Source: Sphingomonas sp. NFR04
GTDB lineage: Bacteria > Pseudomonadota > Alphaproteobacteria > Sphingomonadales > Sphingomonadaceae
Direction: 5' to 3'
Length of the DNA: 64,000 bases
NCBI RefSeq assembly: GCF_900114095.1
Contig: NZ_FORV01000006.1
Span: 209,288 to 273,287, forward strand
Part shown: piece by piece, positions 59,980 to 64,000 of the stretch
How the letters are laid out: each line of letters starts with the position of its first letter
Position numbering within the stretch: position 1 is the stretch's first letter
Position numbers and translations under genes: made by a program
Notes under the pieces: generated by a model
Told to the model about the DNA's origin: nothing
Database searches by the model: none
Seen by the model: the letters and a program-made list of their open reading frames with translations, nothing else

Positions 59980-60708
59980 ATGCATTCTATAACCCATCCG
60001 CTGCAGCCTCTGCTCTCTAAGGTAAGAAGGATCGCGCGATTAAGCGAAGCCGACGAGAGGGCACTTCTCGCCGTTCCGCACAGAGTCGGCCGTATAGATG
60101 CGAACCGCTACATCATTCGTGAGGGGGACGTTCCGCGCGAATGCTGTCTTCTGGTGGAAGGCTATGCCGCACGCAGCAAACTCGCAACGGACGGGGGTCG
60201 GCAGATCGTCTCTTTCCACATCGCTGGGGACATACTGGACTTACAGCACCTGTTCCTCGAGCGCGCGGACCATTCCGTACAATCGATGACCGACGCTAAG
60301 CTCGTGTGGTTGCCGATGGTGGCGCTCCGCGATTTGGCCTCAGAACATCCGGCAATTGGAACGGCTTTTTGGCGAGACGCCCTTGTGGATGCATCAATCT
60401 TCCGGGAATGGGTCCTCAATGTCGGTCGGCGCGACGCCAAGACCCGGGTGGCGCATATGCTTTGTGAGTTCATCGTTCGGAGTGAAGCGGCTGGCCTGGG
60501 TACTGTCGAGAGTATGCGTCTTCCCTTCACGCAGGAGCAGATCGGCGACGCGACGGGCCTTACCGCGGTACACGTCAACCGGATGCTTCGGGAGCTCACG
60601 GACGAAGGCCTGATTGAGCGAACACCTGGCGTCCTGCGAGTCCTGGACTGGCCGGGCTTCAAGCGCGCAGCAACCTTCAACGCAGCCTACCTGCACGCGG
60701 CCGCCTAG
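59980..60708 (+). CDS. Crp/Fnr family transcriptional regulator
   Basis: 242 residues from the ATG with GTGGAGT upstream; a TTG 30 bp earlier is less likely. Cyclic-nucleotide-binding-like domain (about 20-135, RYIIREGDVPRECCLLVEGYA) and a C-terminal winged helix (LPFTQEQIGDATGLTAVHVNRMLREL). The N-terminal Cys cluster of FNR is absent, so it is not an oxygen sensor of that kind. Probably controls genes of this accessory segment. Confidence 0.93.
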   Translation: MHSITHPLQPLLSKVRRIARLSEADERALLAVPHRVGRIDANRYIIREGDVPRECCLLVEGYAARSKLATDGGRQIVSFHIAGDILDLQHLFLERADHSVQSMTDAKLVWLPMVALRDLASEHPAIGTAFWRDALVDASIFREWVLNVGRRDAKTRVAHMLCEFIVRSEAAGLGTVESMRLPFTQEQIGDATGLTAVHVNRMLRELTDEGLIERTPGVLRVLDWPGFKRAATFNAAYLHAAA

Positions 60709-60741
60709 GCCGACGCAGCACCAGAACGGATATCGGACCGG

Positions 60742-60996
60742 ATGGGTCGCTATTTCTTCCATCTTCACGACGGGCGCCGTCTTCTCGAGGATTACGAGGG
60801 CCGCGAGTTCAGATCCTCGGAGGAGGCTGCGGCCTATGCCATCGTCAACGCGCGGGATGTCATGAGCGGTGAAATCCGCCGAGGCCATTTGGATCTCACA
60901 TGGTACATTCTCATAACCGAGCATTCCGACGATGTCGTCGACCAGATAAGCTTCGCAGACGCAGTCGTCGTTCGGGTTCCTGATCGCCGCACTTAG
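60742..60996 (+). CDS. DUF6894 family protein
   Basis: 84 residues. MGRYFFHLHDGRRLLEDYEG and FRSSEEAAAYAIVNARDVMSGEIRRG are typical of DUF6894. 33 bp after the Crp-type gene, same strand. Function unknown; family members are frequent in Sphingomonas and Methylobacterium genomes. Confidence 0.82.
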   Translation: MGRYFFHLHDGRRLLEDYEGREFRSSEEAAAYAIVNARDVMSGEIRRGHLDLTWYILITEHSDDVVDQISFADAVVVRVPDRRT

Positions 60997-61103
60997 ACTC
61001 CAAAAAAAATGTATCAAATCAGTACGCTCACGCTGCCGATACGGGAGATAAGTGGATCTACGGCGGTTGATCCAGACCGGAGCAGCCCGCAGGCAGGATC
61101 AGA

Positions 61104-61307
61104 ATGGCCACGGAAGAACCTATCGTCGCAGTTGGGCTGCTGACCGCAACGGAGCTTGACCGACTAGGCAAGACGTTCACGCGCTTTTGCCCACTCGATG
61201 ACACTGCAGCTTTCGACGACTTATTGAGGAAGATAGATATAGCGGATGCTGCCTGGCGAGACAGCAAGCCACCCCCCTCGATGCTCAATCGAGATCGAGA
61301 GCCGTGA
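61104..61307 (+). CDS. Small hypothetical protein
   Basis: 67 residues, acidic N-terminus (MATEEPIVAVGLLTATELDR). A moderate AGGATC precedes the ATG. No domain recognised. Its last 23 bases overlap the convergent gene. Confidence 0.4.
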   Translation: MATEEPIVAVGLLTATELDRLGKTFTRFCPLDDTAAFDDLLRKIDIADAAWRDSKPPPSMLNRDREP

Positions 61308-61536
61308 TGATGAGTTCGGACGGGTGCGATCCTTCGGCGTCGATGAGCCGCTGAGCGGCACAAACGATGCGCGAAAACACCTCGGGAGCGAGTGGATCGA
61401 ATTCGGCAATGCGGTTGCCCAGAAGCTTCATTCGCGCGCTGCTATGAAGCAAAAGGAGTAAAGGCCCGCGTTCGCTCAGGCCAGTCAGCATCAATCGCCG
61501 GCTATCGGCTACCGACTTCAACTGCGGTTCTCGCAT
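61285..61536 (-). CDS. Small hypothetical protein with strong ribosome binding site
   Basis: 83 residues. AAGGAGG lies 6 bp before the ATG, which supports expression. Leu-rich segment LTGLSERGPLLLLLHSSAR and a helix with VFSRIVCAAQRLIDAEG. No known domain. Confidence 0.55.
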   Translation of the reverse strand: MREPQLKSVADSRRLMLTGLSERGPLLLLLHSSARMKLLGNRIAEFDPLAPEVFSRIVCAAQRLIDAEGSHPSELIITALDLD

Positions 61537-62074
61537 TCACTGCCTCCTTGCTCAAGCGACAGCCTAATTGGGACCGACAGCCATCGCCGCGCTCACATTG
61601 TAGCGCCGGCACCGATCGTATACGCTGCTTCTAAGACGGGGGGCTTGATGGACATCAAGGCGCACACAAATCAGCTCGAAAGTGGCTATTTGTCAGCGGG
61701 ATAGATTGGCTTCCTAGGGCGAGACGGCCAGCGCGAGATCTGGCGAACTCTCCAAGAGACGCCGTATCCTCGCCCCCTGGCGGGGCGGGTTGCACTGGCC
61801 GATCGCCGCCCGCCGAACAGGGCCAAGCCGTCGGCGGGGTAATCCCTGCGCAAGTGGCGAACATCGACCAACTCAAGCCGTTCCGCTCAGCGGCTGGGAA
61901 TGACGGCTCGAGCCGAAAGCGGCCATAGGCAGCCTGATCGCTCGGTCGGCGGCAGCGCCCTGAAATCGTGATCCCGCTCTGGCAGCTCCCGCCAAAGTTT
62001 CAGACATTCAGCGGGCCGATCGCTGTTCCCACAAGCGGACGCAGACAGATGACGCCTGCTCGCCAAACGACAAC
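61537..62074. other. Non-coding stretch before the GGDEF-EAL gene end
   Basis: 538 bp with no gene I can support. Contains a GC-rich stretch CCCCCTGGCGGGGCGGG near 61775. Serves as promoter region of the minus-strand small gene and 3' region of the GGDEF-EAL gene. Confidence 0.45.
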
Positions 62075-63655
62075 TCAGCCTACCCTTCGGCCTCTGACAG
62101 CAGCGTTTGATATCCGGTCGAGTTGGATGGATAGCTCCTCTTCGCGGAGAGCTTCAGAGAAGAGATACCCCTGGAGTTCGTTGCAGCCTATCGTTCGGAG
62201 CAGGGAGCCCTGCTCCATGGTCTCTACGCCCTCGGCTGTGACAGACAGGCTCATCGCGTGGCCCAGAGCGATAACCGCTTGGACGATTGCAATCGCCTCC
62301 TGGTCCCGTCCTAAGCGCTTGACGAAGCTCTTGTCGATCTTGATCCGGTCGACCTTGAATTGTTTTAGGTAGCTCAGACTGGAATAGCCGGTGCCGAAAT
62401 CGTCCAGCGCGATCCGGAAGCCCGCGTCGCGCAGGTCATGCAGTGCGTCGCGCACCTCTTCCGTATCATCGATAAGGATCCCCTCCGTCACCTCGAGCTC
62501 GATAGACCGCGGATCCACGTCGCAGGTCTGGACGATGGATCGAATGGTTGCGGCGAAGCCTTCCGCCTTGAACTGGACGGGAGATACGTTGACGGCCATC
62601 TTAAGGCCGGGCCACATCTTCGCTACGCGACACGCTTCCGCGAGCACCCAGCTGCCCAGCGCGTGGATCAGGCCTGCTTCCTCCGCAATCGGGATGAAGA
62701 GATCGGGCGTCAGCAGCCCTTTTGCCGGGTGATCCCAACGGACGAGCGCCTCTAGCCCGACTACAATTGCACCGCTGGCATCCATTTTCGGCTGATAAGC
62801 GACGAACAGCTGCTGCTGGACGCTAAGCGCCTTCCGCAAATCCTCTTCAAGCTCGCGCCGATTGGCGAGGCTCTCGTCCATCTCCGCGGTGAAGAAGCGA
62901 TAGCCGTCGCGACCGCTGCCCTTTACGCTGTACATGGCAATGTCGGCCTTGCGCAGCAGCTCAGTAAGATTGGAGGTACGCGGGGTGCCAACAGCGATGC
63001 CGATGCTACCGCCAATCTGCACTTCAGATCCGAGGATCGGGAAGGGCTTGCGCAGCTCGGCTAGGCAAGTTTCGGCAAGAGCGCGAAGCGAATCCGCTTC
63101 GAGGTCTTCGGTCAGGCAGACGGCAAATTCGTCGCCGCCCAACCGCGCCAGCAGCCCCCCCGTGGGCAGCCGAGCGGAGAGGCGGCCGGCAACGCTCTGG
63201 ATCAGCTGGTCTCCGGCGAGATGACCGAGCGTGTCGTTGACGTGCTTAAACTTATCCAAGTCGATGAGCAGCACACCGAGCGCCTGCTGAGCAATATTGC
63301 CGGCGGCACCATCGACGAAGCGATTGAACGCAGCCCGGTTCGGCAGCGAGGTAAGCACGTCGTGATTGGCAAGATACTGGGCGCGCGCCTCCTTCGCCTG
63401 AAGCTCAACGCGCGCCGCCTCCAAAGTGTCGATCGACCTCGCATCCCTGAACATCAATCGACCAACGACTAAGACGAGCGCCGCCAATAACGTGATCAGC
63501 GCCGCTGCCGCCGCGCCGCCACGCTTGGCTACCGACCTGAGGATGTCGCGGCCGGGCATGTCCGGCCGCCAGCTGAGATGACCGAGCAGGACGCCCCGCG
63601 AGGAGCGCAAGGGCACGCTGTACATCCCGGTTTTCGGCAAAGCCGGTGTGGGCAT
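62075..63655 (-). CDS. GGDEF-EAL c-di-GMP protein, N-terminally truncated by an IS
   Basis: 526 residues as written. A short N-terminal piece (PKTGMYSVPLRSSRGVLLGHLSWRPDMPGR) matches the end of a CHASE4-type sensor domain; then a membrane span near 47-67, GGDEF domain (active-site motif GGDEF intact, about residue 175) and EAL domain (EALVRW intact, LEVTEGILID, DDFGTGYSS, KIDKSF). The first membrane span and most of the sensor are missing; the frame meets the left end of an IS3-family element at about 63660. Enzymatic motifs are complete, so product activity is possible if it is still translated. Confidence 0.85.
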   Translation of the reverse strand: MPTPALPKTGMYSVPLRSSRGVLLGHLSWRPDMPGRDILRSVAKRGGAAAAALITLLAALVLVVGRLMFRDARSIDTLEAARVELQAKEARAQYLANHDVLTSLPNRAAFNRFVDGAAGNIAQQALGVLLIDLDKFKHVNDTLGHLAGDQLIQSVAGRLSARLPTGGLLARLGGDEFAVCLTEDLEADSLRALAETCLAELRKPFPILGSEVQIGGSIGIAVGTPRTSNLTELLRKADIAMYSVKGSGRDGYRFFTAEMDESLANRRELEEDLRKALSVQQQLFVAYQPKMDASGAIVVGLEALVRWDHPAKGLLTPDLFIPIAEEAGLIHALGSWVLAEACRVAKMWPGLKMAVNVSPVQFKAEGFAATIRSIVQTCDVDPRSIELEVTEGILIDDTEEVRDALHDLRDAGFRIALDDFGTGYSSLSYLKQFKVDRIKIDKSFVKRLGRDQEAIAIVQAVIALGHAMSLSVTAEGVETMEQGSLLRTIGCNELQGYLFSEALREEELSIQLDRISNAAVRGRRVG

Positions 63656-63715
63656 GACGTGCTCCCCTGAAACTCCTCCAGTTTGAGGTAGAGTCCTCGA
63701 TCAAGGAGGACGAAG

Positions 63716-63982
63716 ATGAAGCGCAGCAGGTTTTCAGAAGAGCAGATCATCGGGATCCTGCGCGAGCAGGAGGCCGGTTCGTCGACGGCAGACGTGTGCC
63801 GGAAGCACGGTGTAAGCAGCGCGACGTTCTACAAGTGGAAGGCGACGTACGGGGGCATGGATGTGTCGCAGGCGCGCAAGTTGAAGGTACTCGAGGACGA
63901 GAACGCGCGGCTGAAACGGCTGCTGGCCGATGCGATGCTCGACAATGCGGTGCTGAAGGAAGTTGCCGCAAAAAACTGGTGA
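63716..63982 (+). CDS. IS3-family transposase OrfA
   Basis: 88 residues. Helix-turn-helix MKRSRFSEEQIIGILREQEA and SSTADVCRKHGVSSATFYKW, then a leucine-zipper region (LKVLEDENARLKRLLADAML). The gene ends in the slippery run at 63970-63976, and the -1 frame continues as KKLVKPAARR, the start of OrfB. A strong AAGGAGG precedes the ATG. Confidence 0.95.
   Translation: MKRSRFSEEQIIGILREQEAGSSTADVCRKHGVSSATFYKWKATYGGMDVSQARKLKVLEDENARLKRLLADAMLDNAVLKEVAAKNW
63970..63976 (+). promoter_or_regulatory. Programmed -1 ribosomal frameshift site
   Basis: A-AAA-AAC heptamer at the end of orfA; shifting by -1 joins orfA to orfB as in IS3-family elements that make OrfAB transposase. Confidence 0.8.
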
Positions 63983-64000
63983 AGCCTGCCGCTCGCCGAA

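Larger units (their letters stand above)
63660..64000 (+). mobile_element. IS3-family insertion sequence, left end (runs off window)
   Basis: Non-coding leader (63660-63715) with a short inverted element CTCCTCCAG...GAGG, then orfA. The truncated GGDEF-EAL frame stops at its edge. The right end and orfB's remainder are outside the window, so the terminal repeats cannot be matched. Confidence 0.85.

Overview
The window is high-GC alphaproteobacterial DNA and reads as a Sphingomonadales chromosome, most likely Sphingomonas or a close relative. The evidence is the ybgC-tolQRAB-pal and hisG-hisD-nusB-thiL gene orders, two large TonB-dependent receptors (one of the Xanthomonas/Caulobacter type), the CobS/CobT pair, a 180-kDa NAD-glutamate dehydrogenase, DUF6894 proteins and the many GC-rich palindromic intergenic repeats. 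The genus was not checked by any search.

Layout. 1-7580: 3' part of topA, a DEDDh-type exonuclease gene lying between two inverted copies of a repeat, and a complete ybgC-tolQ-tolR-tolA-tolB-pal cluster ending in a terminator. 7620-9025: a three-gene unit (SPFH protein, Arc-type repressor, small membrane protein) behind an AT-rich palindrome. 9147-12865: ruvA and ruvB, separated by DUF4337, a reversed 2-hydroxyacid dehydrogenase and a small gene. 12911-16564 (minus): hisG-hisD-nusB-thiL, with the hisG 3' end formed by a repeat element. 16626-22704: DUF2332, an orphan TonB receptor, an epoxide-hydrolase-like enzyme and a pirin. 22818-25981: PepSY membrane protein, DUF2271, DUF4198 and ApbE; the DUF2271 protein carries a textbook ApbE flavinylation motif. 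26350-29566: SPFH protein, cobT, RHH protein. 29710-34835: esterase, catecholate siderophore receptor, PiuC-type hydroxylase, ABM-domain membrane protein. 35044-41866: cobS, an HxlR regulator divergent from a VOC/GST/DUF1428 set, DUF559, J-domain protein, BolA, NUDIX. 42069-48063 (minus): NAD-glutamate dehydrogenase and a PAS protein.

At 48267 a tRNA-Thr(CGT) is followed by a frameshifted P4-type integrase. From there to the end the content is accessory: a degenerate receiver-like protein, a PAS hybrid histidine kinase, an M61 peptidase coupled to a DUF6894 gene, an alpha/beta hydrolase, a zinc alcohol dehydrogenase, a second minimal tyrosine recombinase, a Crp/Fnr regulator, small orphan genes, a GGDEF-EAL gene that has lost its N-terminus, and the left end of an IS3-family element that runs off the window.

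Main functional themes. (1) Envelope: Tol-Pal. (2) Iron: Fur-like palindromes lie in front of both the siderophore receptor and the PepSY/DUF2271/DUF4198/ApbE operon, so the second may be an iron-responsive extracytosolic flavin electron-transfer system acting with siderophore uptake; this is inference. (3) Genome architecture: at least five families of palindromic intergenic repeats, often one at each end of a gene block, have remodelled gene order and, in hisG, protein sequence. No CRISPR array, rRNA or riboswitch was seen.
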